NCBI RefSeq assembly: GCF_000614185.1
Contig: NZ_BAKM01000009.1
Span: 1-64,000 of the forward strand
Length of the DNA stretch: 64,000 nt
Direction of reading: 5' to 3'
Origin: Phocaeicola sartorii JCM 17136 = DSM 21941
GTDB lineage: Bacteria; Bacteroidota; Bacteroidia; Bacteroidales; Bacteroidaceae
Below, in pieces: positions 18,142 to 28,219 of this stretch. The translations under genes and the position numbers were made by a program. How positions within the stretch are numbered: position 1 is the stretch's first letter; the number at the start of each line of letters is the position of its first letter. The notes beneath the pieces are model-generated. The model had not been told where the DNA came from. It saw only the letters and a program-made list of their open reading frames with translations, and did no database searches.

Positions 18142-20415
18142 TCAGTTTATAGTAATTGTTTTCTTAAAGCGTATATCATCTGAGGCGGCTCCTATCTGAA
18201 TTTCAAAGTCCCCAGGTTCTACCACTTCCTCCATTTTTGCATTATACAGAGCTAATTCTGCGATTGGCAAAGAAAGCTCCACACATTGACTTTCGCCCGG
18301 CTTGACCAGAACTTTTTGAAATGCCTTTAACTGTTGGATGGGAGTAGCCACCGTGCTTACCTTATCACGTACATAAAGCTGCACAACCTCCTTGCCATCG
18401 CGCCTACCCGTATTCTTGATCGTAACGGATACTTTCAATGTATCACTTGCAACCAATAACGTATCACTCAGTGCACAATCCACATAATCAAACGTAGTAT
18501 AACTTTTTCCATGTCCAAAGTTCCATAAAGGTTCCGGTTTATCAAAGACATAATGACCTTTAGGTTCTTCAGGAGTACCCGGCTGGTCAAAAGGTTCTTC
18601 ACGATCTGTCACGAAATGATTATAAAAACAAGGAGTATTACCTGTGCTACGCGGGAAAGATACATTCAACTTACCCGACGGATTCACCTTTCCAAGCAAA
18701 ATATCTGCCAATGTACATCCTTGCTGCTCACCTGCATACCATTGCACCAACACTGCATCAGCATTTTCTTTCACCCAAGGCATAGCAAGCGGTTTACCCG
18801 CAATCAGAACGACAATCATAGGCTTGCCCGTTTTCTTTATCTCCTTCAACAGCTCCTCCTGCACCCCAGGAAGTTCCAATGAGGAAAGATCAAATCCTTC
18901 ACCTGCCGTAGAATATTTAGGACTTCTTCCCAAATAAGTGCTTCGTGTACCTACCGCCACCACAGCTATATCACTGTTACGGACAACTTCCACAGCTTCG
19001 GCAATATGTGATTTGTCCTGGCTCCACCAATCACATCCTTCAGCATGACGGATCATTATTTTATCACCTGCACTTTCCTGCAATCCTTGCAACAAACTGA
19101 CTGCTTCTTTAGTATCCCCCATCGTCCAAGCGTAATCGCCCAACACGGCTTGATTACTGTTAGGCCCCACCACTGCAACAGACTTGTATTTATTCAAGTC
19201 TAAAGGAAGAATATCATTTCTGTTTTCCAATAATACGGCACTCTCGTCAGCCACTTTCTTAGCCAATGCCACCTTTTCAGCATTGCGAACGACCTTCTTC
19301 ACCAGTTTAGGATCACCATAAGTTTCATCAAATAAGCCCAATTCAAACTTCACCGTCAATATTCTGCGCACGGCCTGATCTATATATGCAACATCAAGCC
19401 TTCCCTCCTCAACTTGTTTTTCCAATGTTTCGTAAGTCGAATCAATGTTCAAGTCCACTCCGGCCATTAATGCCATACGCGAAGCCTCCTCACGGCTGCC
19501 TGCTGCATGATGAAAAGTCATCAGACGCTCCACCGAACCCCAGTCAGAATAAGTGTATCCTTTAAAGCCCAGTTCTCCCCGAAGAATATCAGTCATATAA
19601 TAAGAAGAACCTGTAACCGGCACTCCATCATACGCACTGTAACAAGTCATCACCGCCCACGGAGAAGTTTCCCTTATAGCTTTACGGAACGGATAAAGAT
19701 AGAGACTACGCAATTTACGTTCTCCTCCACTTACTCCCGCACAATTCAAGCCTCCAGACGGAGTGCCATGGGCTACAAAATGCTTGGGCATACAAGTAAT
19801 TCTGTGTTTTTGATACCCTTTGATAAACGCCACTCCCATTTCCGCTATCAGATAAGGGTCTTCTCCGTATGTTTCTTCAATACGTCCCCAGCGTAACTCG
19901 CGGGCAATGTCAAAAACCGGAGAAAGAATTTGATGAATACCTATCGCCTTAGCCTCTTCGCCAGCCGCCTCAGTCATTTGTTGTATTAATTCAGGATTGA
20001 AAGTGCTTCCCTGCGCCAAAGCATGAGGAAACAGCGTACAATTATTCTGAATAATACCCTGTATGCCCTCAGCAGAAGTCAACAACGGAATTCCCAAACG
20101 AGTCTTAGTACGCATATAATGCTGTAATTCTTTATACATCACGGCGCAATCATAAGCAGACATACTCATTTCATGAGTTGTCCCATAACTTTCCCCCGCG
20201 AAGATCCGGTCAATCTCATCCAACTGGCCAGACGCACGATTCTGTAATTGCAATACCTTTTCGTGCAATGTCATTCTAGACATAAGGTCGTCTACACGCT
20301 TCTCTATTGGAACCGTCCTGTCTTTATAGAGAGGGGTATCATCTCCAGCCCAAGCTGAAGATGATACACTCATCACTATCCCCATACAGAACAGAATAAA
20401 TTTATTAGTACACAT
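18142..20415 (-). CDS. GH3-family beta-glycosidase, secreted
   Basis: 757 residues with a signal peptide (about 1-23). Domains in order: TIM barrel with nucleophile Asp291 in GYTYSDWGSVERL, an alpha/beta sandwich (AVVGPNSNQAVLGDYAW, IAVVAVGTRSTY) and a fibronectin III-like C-terminus (VSVTIKNTGRRDGKEVVQLYVRD). It is close to beta-glucosidase / beta-xylosidase type GH3 enzymes; the exact sugar cannot be fixed by eye. It follows GH2 by 11 bp in the operon and should finish beta-linked oligosaccharides in the periplasm. Confidence 0.93.
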   Translation of the reverse strand: MCTNKFILFCMGIVMSVSSSAWAGDDTPLYKDRTVPIEKRVDDLMSRMTLHEKVLQLQNRASGQLDEIDRIFAGESYGTTHEMSMSAYDCAVMYKELQHYMRTKTRLGIPLLTSAEGIQGIIQNNCTLFPHALAQGSTFNPELIQQMTEAAGEEAKAIGIHQILSPVFDIARELRWGRIEETYGEDPYLIAEMGVAFIKGYQKHRITCMPKHFVAHGTPSGGLNCAGVSGGERKLRSLYLYPFRKAIRETSPWAVMTCYSAYDGVPVTGSSYYMTDILRGELGFKGYTYSDWGSVERLMTFHHAAGSREEASRMALMAGVDLNIDSTYETLEKQVEEGRLDVAYIDQAVRRILTVKFELGLFDETYGDPKLVKKVVRNAEKVALAKKVADESAVLLENRNDILPLDLNKYKSVAVVGPNSNQAVLGDYAWTMGDTKEAVSLLQGLQESAGDKIMIRHAEGCDWWSQDKSHIAEAVEVVRNSDIAVVAVGTRSTYLGRSPKYSTAGEGFDLSSLELPGVQEELLKEIKKTGKPMIVVLIAGKPLAMPWVKENADAVLVQWYAGEQQGCTLADILLGKVNPSGKLNVSFPRSTGNTPCFYNHFVTDREEPFDQPGTPEEPKGHYVFDKPEPLWNFGHGKSYTTFDYVDCALSDTLLVASDTLKVSVTIKNTGRRDGKEVVQLYVRDKVSTVATPIQQLKAFQKVLVKPGESQCVELSLPIAELALYNAKMEEVVEPGDFEIQIGAASDDIRFKKTITIN

Positions 20416-20426
20416 ACTAATCTGAA

Positions 20427-23375
20427 TTATTTGTTATTATAAGGAGTTACCACTAACTTATATTTGTCGCCCTGCAACAAATTCTCATCAAATGTAATGC
20501 TCAAATTCTTTGTTTCTCCAGGCATCAACGTAAAATAGTTGTCATTCATCAATGCCGGCAGAATGCGTTCGCCATCCGAAGTACGAACAGCCTGCACATG
20601 TACAGCAAAAGCTACTCCCTTAGCCGATTTCGGAAGTGTTATGACCGCTTGTATCTCCGCCTCACCATTCTTACGAATTAACTTGGAAGAAGTTTTCAGT
20701 TCAGCTTTTGGCAAAGTATTCAAAGCCGTAAAGTCCAGACGGTCGTTGCCACGCCAGTAATTGTTTTCTGACACGATCTTTCCCGATTTATCTTTCAACG
20801 TCAGGCGGATAAAATGTACATCACTCAAACCCTCACTAGGCTGTGTTCCACCCAATACATCAAAGCTCCATAATGAGTAACCAAACCACCAACCTAGTTC
20901 AATACCAAACATACGTACATAGCGGGCATCGACTTCAGGGAAAGTAATTACTTCCAAGCCCTCACGTCCCTCAGATGTTTTATAGACCTCCATCCAATTT
21001 TCTGCATCGTTAGATACTTGTATCTTATAAGACTTACCGTATGCAGCCTCAAAATTTAATCGCACTCCACCTACAGGCTGTACACTGCCAAGGTCTACAT
21101 ATATCCATTCATTATCTGCTTTTTTAGCCCCCCAGCGAGTATCATCTTTTCCATCCACAACATACGAAGGGTCACCCGTAGAAGTAGAAGAAGCCACGAC
21201 ACGCTTGCCTAATGAAAGATTAGGACGTTCACAATTCAAACCAAGCACAAAACACCGCGCTGTAGTATTGGGATAAGAAGTAACCAACTGACTTTGAGAA
21301 TAACGCTGTACAGGCTTGCCATCCAAATTATAGATAACAGCTTCGGCGGTCAATCCATCAAAAGTCTGTGTCGTTGTGTTTACAACTTTCACTTCCTCCG
21401 TTGCTGGATTCCAATAAATATGCAATGGTTCACAAGCAGATTTACATCCCCAATAAGCTCCTGTCAAATCATAATAATAATCATAAGTTTGCCATACCAT
21501 AGAGGGATAAGCAGATTGCCCCATCCAAGTCATAATGCCCGAAGCATCTTCCCAAATATGATCCAACCAGCCCTCATACATTGCTTTATTCGATTCCAAA
21601 TTCACCAATTGAGCTTTCCGACAGAAATCCTCCGCATTTTCAGCCTTACCATATCCTTTATCAATAGAAGCAACATAGTGATCCGGACGAGCATTGCCTG
21701 CATTAGAGCCAAAATAATGTTTGTTCCACATCTCGTTACGAGGCCACCAATCAGACTCAGGCATAAATTTTTTAAAGCTTTCAAAAGTAGGCACCACCGC
21801 CGTACCTATTTCAGTGCGGAACCCCCAGCCACGTTTTCCATCACCACCCGAAGAAGGATCTGGATAATTTAAGAAATAATAGCGCGAGTCAAAAGCTCCC
21901 CAATAACCACTTCCGCTCAAGCCCCCTGTATTAGAACAAGCTTGAAAATAACGGTCACCGCCATCAAATGTTTTAATATTCACATCCATCCACCCCTGAA
22001 TAGGCTGTTCAGGATAAGCTTCATTATCTCCACACCATACGGCAATACAAGGATGATTGCGTACACGTTTTATCTTTTCTACTACATTATTATTAAATAC
22101 ATTCAAATCATAAGGCAGATTCGGATTGGAATTAATCCAAAAATCGTCCCATACCATAAGTCCATATTTATCACAATATTCGTAGAACTCTTCATCCGTA
22201 ACCGAACCTAACCAGTTGCGTATCATATTGAAGTTCATCTCTTTATGAAGGCGGATTTTAGTCTCATATTCATTACCACGACACCGAAGCATATATTCAG
22301 ACATTCCCCAATTAGCTCCTTTCACAAATACACGCATTCCATTGATGGAAAGGTGAAAGACTCCTCCTTCCCAATCATATGTGTACTTCTTGATACCAAA
22401 TGTCAATTCCTTTGTTTCAGAAACTTCACCATCAGCCAGCACCTCCAGCTTACAAGTATAAAGATTCGGCTCACCATATCCATTGGGCCACCACAATTGG
22501 GGACGCGCGATACTGAGTTGTGGGAAATAACGTTTGTCAAATTTCAATGTAGAAAAGCGGTTAGCTTCCACTTCCACCTCTTTCTCGAAAGTTATGTCAC
22601 CCGGAAGAATCGTACCACGCACTACAAACTTACTTTTCTTTGAAGAATTATTCTTCACTTCCATCTCTACACTCACATCCGCACGTGCATTAGTAGGCAA
22701 ATCTGTACGTATCCAAGGATCCCGCACTGTAGCTTTTCCCGTATTGGAAAGAAAGACTTTATCAGTAATACCACTATTCAGTCCAGGTACATACGGCATC
22801 CAGTCCCAACCACCACTGGAAAGATAAGTAGGGCTTCCCTGATTAGCCAATGGAGTATCTGGCATGTGCACCAACACAGCCAGCACATTTTTGGCATCAC
22901 GTTTGGCTATTCGGGTCACATCAAAACGCCCACGATGCATAAAACCATCCAAACGTCCCAAGAAAACACCATTCATGTATATATCAGCACGACGATTCAC
23001 ACCATTAAAATTCAGCCATATCAAGTCTTTAGTAAAATCAGCAGGAATATCAAACGTAGTACGATACCAGAAACTACGATCATATTTTTCACGACTCACC
23101 TGATGAATATTATCTCCAAAATTAGGATCCTTTTCTAATCCTGCCACCACATACGAGTTAAAAGCTGTTCCAGGCACAACAGCATCTACCCATTTCGAAG
23201 CATCAAGCCCCGTACTACACAGCACTGCCCCATCTCCATTCACTTCTGCCTGCGGTTTCAGTTTCCATACAGTTTGCGGATTATCCGAATGTAAATAAAT
23301 CGTTTGCTGTGCTTGCAGCCCTGTCATACAGGCTGCAAGCGCAAATGATGCTATTATTTTTTTGAATTCTATCAT
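20427..23375 (-). CDS. GH2-family beta-glycosidase with CBM32-like domain
   Basis: 982 residues with a signal peptide (about 1-22). Order: sugar-binding jelly roll, immunoglobulin-like domain, TIM barrel, then an F5/8 type C (CBM32-like) domain at about 715-840 (NLSLGKRVVASSTSTGDPSYVVDGKDDTRWG). The acid/base is Glu452 in AVWCGDNEAYPE and the nucleophile is about Glu522 in FRTEIGTAVVP. The WCGDNE form, rather than WSLGNE, groups it with exo-beta-glucosaminidase / beta-mannosidase-like GH2 enzymes instead of LacZ. The CBM32-like module suggests binding of terminal galactose or GlcNAc. It lies between SusD and GH3 in one operon. Confidence 0.9.
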   Translation of the reverse strand: MIEFKKIIASFALAACMTGLQAQQTIYLHSDNPQTVWKLKPQAEVNGDGAVLCSTGLDASKWVDAVVPGTAFNSYVVAGLEKDPNFGDNIHQVSREKYDRSFWYRTTFDIPADFTKDLIWLNFNGVNRRADIYMNGVFLGRLDGFMHRGRFDVTRIAKRDAKNVLAVLVHMPDTPLANQGSPTYLSSGGWDWMPYVPGLNSGITDKVFLSNTGKATVRDPWIRTDLPTNARADVSVEMEVKNNSSKKSKFVVRGTILPGDITFEKEVEVEANRFSTLKFDKRYFPQLSIARPQLWWPNGYGEPNLYTCKLEVLADGEVSETKELTFGIKKYTYDWEGGVFHLSINGMRVFVKGANWGMSEYMLRCRGNEYETKIRLHKEMNFNMIRNWLGSVTDEEFYEYCDKYGLMVWDDFWINSNPNLPYDLNVFNNNVVEKIKRVRNHPCIAVWCGDNEAYPEQPIQGWMDVNIKTFDGGDRYFQACSNTGGLSGSGYWGAFDSRYYFLNYPDPSSGGDGKRGWGFRTEIGTAVVPTFESFKKFMPESDWWPRNEMWNKHYFGSNAGNARPDHYVASIDKGYGKAENAEDFCRKAQLVNLESNKAMYEGWLDHIWEDASGIMTWMGQSAYPSMVWQTYDYYYDLTGAYWGCKSACEPLHIYWNPATEEVKVVNTTTQTFDGLTAEAVIYNLDGKPVQRYSQSQLVTSYPNTTARCFVLGLNCERPNLSLGKRVVASSTSTGDPSYVVDGKDDTRWGAKKADNEWIYVDLGSVQPVGGVRLNFEAAYGKSYKIQVSNDAENWMEVYKTSEGREGLEVITFPEVDARYVRMFGIELGWWFGYSLWSFDVLGGTQPSEGLSDVHFIRLTLKDKSGKIVSENNYWRGNDRLDFTALNTLPKAELKTSSKLIRKNGEAEIQAVITLPKSAKGVAFAVHVQAVRTSDGERILPALMNDNYFTLMPGETKNLSITFDENLLQGDKYKLVVTPYNNK

Positions 23376-23407
23376 ATTTTCTATATGCCTATCGATTAAA
23401 CCTTCTT

Positions 23408-25012
23408 TTAATATCCCGGATTCTGATCATCAGGAGTTAATGCTGAGTTATTATTAATTTCAGAATCAGGAATAGGATAACGCATGTGATAGTCTTCAAT
23501 TGTTCCGGATTCTTTTGCCCAGCGGTTACGTTCTTTTATCAATTTTACAAACTGACCCGTTCTGATAAGATCCATACGTCTCCAACCTTCAAAGCAAAGT
23601 TCACGTAAACGCTCATTCAAGATTTCAGTTCTAAATTGTTCCTTAGAGAAGCCAGTCCATTTCTTATCAGCAGGTAAATTCCCTCCCCAAGCACGTGTAC
23701 GGACATCATTCACTATTTTCATCGCTTCTTCCGTTTTTCCTGTTTCATTCAGACATTCTGCCAAACAAAGCAATACATCAGCAAAACGAATCATCGGATA
23801 ATTCTTTCCCACACGATAATAGCTTCTATTAGGTACATTAGGAAAATCTGGAGCAAAACGGTCAACACGTCTATCTTCCCATTTCTTTATATGTGGATCC
23901 AGTTCATCAATAGCATCTGTAGGAACTGTATATTTCTTTCCATCATACTCCCATTCATAGCGCAAATTGACATTTCTGCGCAAATCGCCTTCTTCCCAAA
24001 CGCCACCATCTTCTTGCATGCTATACATATAAACAGTAGGCATAATAACATCCCATCCGCCCAAATAGCATTCTTCTGAATAACCGGCCTGTCCTAAGGT
24101 TTTGGAACCCATATCCCATTGCCATCCGCTTCTTCCATTATCATTTGGCTCATAATCAATTTCATAAACTGATTCCGGCGAATTGAATTCCAATGTTCCC
24201 CATTCATCAAACAAGGTGCCATAGTCAGGTTCCAACGAATAACGTCCATCATTAATTTCTTCAAAATAACCAATAGCTTTCTCAAAATCACGATAGCCGC
24301 TTTCTACTTGTGCGTACATGTGAAGCTTTCCCAACATAGCCAGAGCAGAGCCTTTAGTGGCACGCGGACCTGTTTGCCTACCACTAGCCAAATTCTGAGA
24401 AGCGTAAGTAAAATCATCAAAAATTTGTCCCCAGACTTCAGGCAATGGTCTTCTTGTGTACTCTATATCAGTCTGTTCAAGAGAAGGGAAATCCACAATA
24501 GGTACTTCTCCCCAATGCATAGCCAGCTCAAACATAGACATAGCACGCATAAAACAAGCATTAGCCTTTAATTCTCTGATTTTTTGCATTGTCGCCTCAT
24601 CTCCTCCTTTTTCTTCCAAACCGGTAAGACCACAAATAGCCAATGAAGAAGTATTGATAATGGGCCACTTACTTTTCCACATTGCTGATATCTTATCAAG
24701 CGAGCTATTAAGCTGACCATTGTAATAATCAAATCCAGGCTGGCTGGAATAAGTAATCATTTCTTTAATGCCTTGTTGAGCTTCATCCGTACCAATCATA
24801 TAGAAAGTAAAACCTTCTCTAGCCACTTTGGAATTACGGAAACTAACATATAGGCCATCTACGGTAGGCTCCAGTCTGTTCAAATCTGAATAAATCTGAT
24901 TAGCAGTCAAAGCACTTTGCGGTTCCTTATCCAAGAAATCCTGGCAGGAAGTTGTACCTAGCAGGCACAGGGATGAGACTAATAATGTATGTATTGTTTT
25001 CATAGATTTCAT
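23408..25012 (-). CDS. SusD/RagB-family nutrient-binding lipoprotein
   Basis: 534 residues with a signal peptide and lipobox LLGTTSC (Cys23). The SusD hallmarks are present: QDFLDKEPQSALTANQIYSDLNRLEPTVDGLYVSF at the N-terminus, a TPR-like middle (ALAMLGKLHMYAQVESGYRDFEKAIGYFEE) and LNERLRELCFEGWRRMDLIRTGQFVKL near the C-terminus. Surface-exposed partner of the SusC encoded 53 bp upstream. Frame intact. Confidence 0.94.
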   Translation of the reverse strand: MKSMKTIHTLLVSSLCLLGTTSCQDFLDKEPQSALTANQIYSDLNRLEPTVDGLYVSFRNSKVAREGFTFYMIGTDEAQQGIKEMITYSSQPGFDYYNGQLNSSLDKISAMWKSKWPIINTSSLAICGLTGLEEKGGDEATMQKIRELKANACFMRAMSMFELAMHWGEVPIVDFPSLEQTDIEYTRRPLPEVWGQIFDDFTYASQNLASGRQTGPRATKGSALAMLGKLHMYAQVESGYRDFEKAIGYFEEINDGRYSLEPDYGTLFDEWGTLEFNSPESVYEIDYEPNDNGRSGWQWDMGSKTLGQAGYSEECYLGGWDVIMPTVYMYSMQEDGGVWEEGDLRRNVNLRYEWEYDGKKYTVPTDAIDELDPHIKKWEDRRVDRFAPDFPNVPNRSYYRVGKNYPMIRFADVLLCLAECLNETGKTEEAMKIVNDVRTRAWGGNLPADKKWTGFSKEQFRTEILNERLRELCFEGWRRMDLIRTGQFVKLIKERNRWAKESGTIEDYHMRYPIPDSEINNNSALTPDDQNPGY

Positions 25013-25065
25013 TTTACATAAACGTTATTGAATTATTTATAAACTGTTCTTTCTTCAGAGAATGC

Positions 25066-28000
25066 TTAGAAACTTACATTCAAGCCAAATACGAACATCC
25101 TTGTAGGAGGATACCAGTCACCGGTTTCCGGATCATATCCTTTATACGGAGTCCAACAAAAGACATTGGAAGCCGTAGTATAGAATCTCACATTATCCAA
25201 TTTCATTGTATTAACCAATTTCTTAGGAAGTGTATAAGCCAAAGTCATTGTTGACAAACGCAAGTAAGAAGCATCTTGTACGGAAAAGTCCATTTGTCCG
25301 GCATTAAACGTATTATAAGAAGGAGCTCCATCATTTCCGTCATGCAACATCGGGCGTGGGAACTTTGCATCCGTATTTTCAGGTGTCCAGCGATCCAGTA
25401 AATCCACTGAAGCCAGAGAACGTCCCACACTTCCAACCAATGTTTCATACATGTAGCTCAGTTTCTTTGCACCATAAGAATAATTAAATACAAGATTCAA
25501 CGAAAGACCCTTCCAACTAAGATCTGTACTGAAACCACCATAAAATTTAGGGTCAGGAGAACCTACTATTACCCGGTCGTATTCATCATTAATCTTTCCA
25601 TCAGGCTTACCATCAGGACCTGAGACATCCAACGGATACAAATCACCCGGATTCACCTGTCTTCCCTGCCAATCTATTTGATTCAAACGATCCATGTCAG
25701 CAACCTGAGCGATGCCACCTGTGCGCCATATATAAATAGTATTACGCGATTCACCCAAGAAAAGGTTACCTTCTTTTTGCAAATTATGATCCCCATCGTA
25801 TTTCTTGATAAACTGCACTCCATCACCATACAACTTAGTCACCTCATTACGGTCTCTCGAGAAATTAGCAGAAATGTTCCATTCCCAATCCTTGGTTCTT
25901 AGCGCATTTATATCTACAGTAAATTCAACACCTTGATTTTTAATTTCACCAATATTCTCTATTGACGTACTAAAGCCTGTTGTTTCTGCCAGATTTCTCG
26001 TCAGCAACAAATTATCATTAACGATATGGAAATAGTCTGCTGACAGTTTAATACGATTATTCAAAAATGCCATATCTACTCCAATATTAAACTGACGCTG
26101 CCCTTCCCAAGTAATATCCGATGTACCTCGTTTAGAATCTGGCACATAAGTAGTACTGCCTGTAGAAACGTTCGGTCTATATAAAGTCAAGAAAGCAAAG
26201 TTGTCAATTTCCTGGTTACCAACTACACCATATCCAGCACGCAGTTTCAACTGATCAAAAATAGTTTGTTTTTGCATAAAATTTTCTTCAGCAATATTCC
26301 ATGCAGCAGAAAAAGAAGGGAATAACCCCCATCTATGTCCTTGGGCAAATTTAGAAGAACCATCATAACGGGCTGTTACAGTTAAATAATACTTACTTGC
26401 ATACGTATAATTAGCACGCAAGAAGTAAGACATCAATGAAGAAGAATAGAAATCAGAACCTAATTGTCTGTCAGCTAGCTTCTCTGATGCTCCAATGTTA
26501 TGATAACCAAACAAATTAGAATCAAAGCCACGTCCTATAGCGTTGGTGTAATTACGTGAAATATTAGAAGCACTTGTACCTAACACAGCATTGACACGAT
26601 GAACATCTGCTAAAGTTGTATCATAAGAAACTGTATTGTCCCACTGCCAGGTCACCACATTGTCTCTGTTATGGGAAGCTTGTCCCTTATTAGAATAACG
26701 AATCGCCTGTTGAATATCATTGGGTTGATATCTAAATGTTTGCTCATCCAAATAATTCACTGAAAAAGTAGTACGGAAGTTCAATCCTTTAACAGGATTA
26801 ACATTCAAAAAGTTAGAACTAATGATACGATTTCTTATTCGATCATTTTCAATACGCATAGTACCTAATGGATTAAAGTAGTTTTCATCAACATAGCCAC
26901 CATAATTCAATGTCAATAAGTCATAATCAATTGGTAACATCGGATTGGCTCCACGGGCTTTATCGAAAACTTCATCACCATCACCAAGCTGTGATTCAGT
27001 ACGTACATACGAAGTATTGGTTCCTACTTTTAACCAAGGCTTAACATTATATTCCGCATTAATACGGCCTGAAATATTCTTATTATTCAAATTTCTCACC
27101 ATACCTTGTTGATTGGCATAATTCAAACTAAGGAAGAAAGAGCCTTTTTCACTTCCACCTGAAAAACTCAATGAATGATTATGCTCAATAGCGTTACGTG
27201 TCACCTCATCCATCCAATCATAGTCTTGAAAAGAAGGGTCATTATAAGCATCTATTTCATATTGGCCAAATACATAGCCACCGCCCCCTAATGGATTATA
27301 AGGAGTCATAATACGATTTTGCAGATTTGCATTAATCTCAGCTTCTGTTGCATTGGGATGACGAGCCGCAAAGCTATTCATGGCAGCATCTCTACGAAGT
27401 TCAAACAATTGCTTAGAGTTCATCGTCTCGGGCATATTGGCATACGAGCGAACGCCAATCCATCCATCATAACTCACCTTACCTTCTCCCTTAGCACCTT
27501 TCTTGGTTGTAATCAAACACCATTTGCCGCACGTGATCCATACAATGCTGTAGCCGATGCATCTTTCAATACTTCAATAGAAGAGACATCATTCAGATTA
27601 ACAGAATTAAAACCGCCACCATAATTATCCATCACCAAACCGTCCACTACATAAATCGGATCAGTAGAACCGTTAATCGTATTGATACCTCTTACCTTAA
27701 TAGAAGAGTTATCACCTGGTTTTGCTGCCGTATTAATCAACACACCAGCCACACGTCCTTGTAACGCTTGATTAATATCAGTCACCGGTTTTTCTTTCAA
27801 TACCTCAGAACTAACACTGCCTACAGCTCCTGTCAAATCACTCTTCTTCATCGAAGTACCTACAACAACCACTTCGTCTAATGTTTCAGTATCTTCCGCC
27901 ATCACCACTTTGACAGGTTGGTTACCCATCACTTTTACATCTTGGGCAACATATCCTATATAAGAAATATGTAATGTTCCCCCTTCTGAACTGATAATGT

Positions 28001-28180
28001 AAATTTACCATCAAAATCGGTAATAGTCCCATTGGTTGTACCTTTTACCACTACACTTGCACCAATGATAGGTTCGGATGTAACATCCACCACCTGTCCT
28101 GTAACCGTTATGTTCTGTGCCAACATATTGCAGCAACAAAACATGATAAGGATTAAATTAATAAGCCTAATTCTTTTCAT
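25066..28180 (-). pseudogene. SusC/RagA TonB-dependent receptor, two frame breaks
   Basis: Three frames join to about 1038 residues when two missing bases are restored. The N-terminal piece (28180-27956) has the signal peptide and carboxypeptidase-regulatory-like domain (ITVTGQVVDVTSEPIIGASVVVKG). The middle piece (to 27513) holds LDEVVVVGTSMKKSDLTGAV and the plug (IYVVDGLVMDNYGG). The last is the barrel, ending in GLNVSF. The breaks are near 27985 (VQKGEHYI instead of V-x-EGGTLHISYIGY; a C lost from CC) and near 27515 (AANGV / LITTKKG; T lost from TTTT). No STN domain, in keeping with control by the nearby hybrid two-component system. Typed pseudogene only because the frame is broken. Confidence 0.88.
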
Positions 28181-28219
28181 AATTTGTAAATTTAAGTACG
28201 ATTTAAAGTTTATATTGGT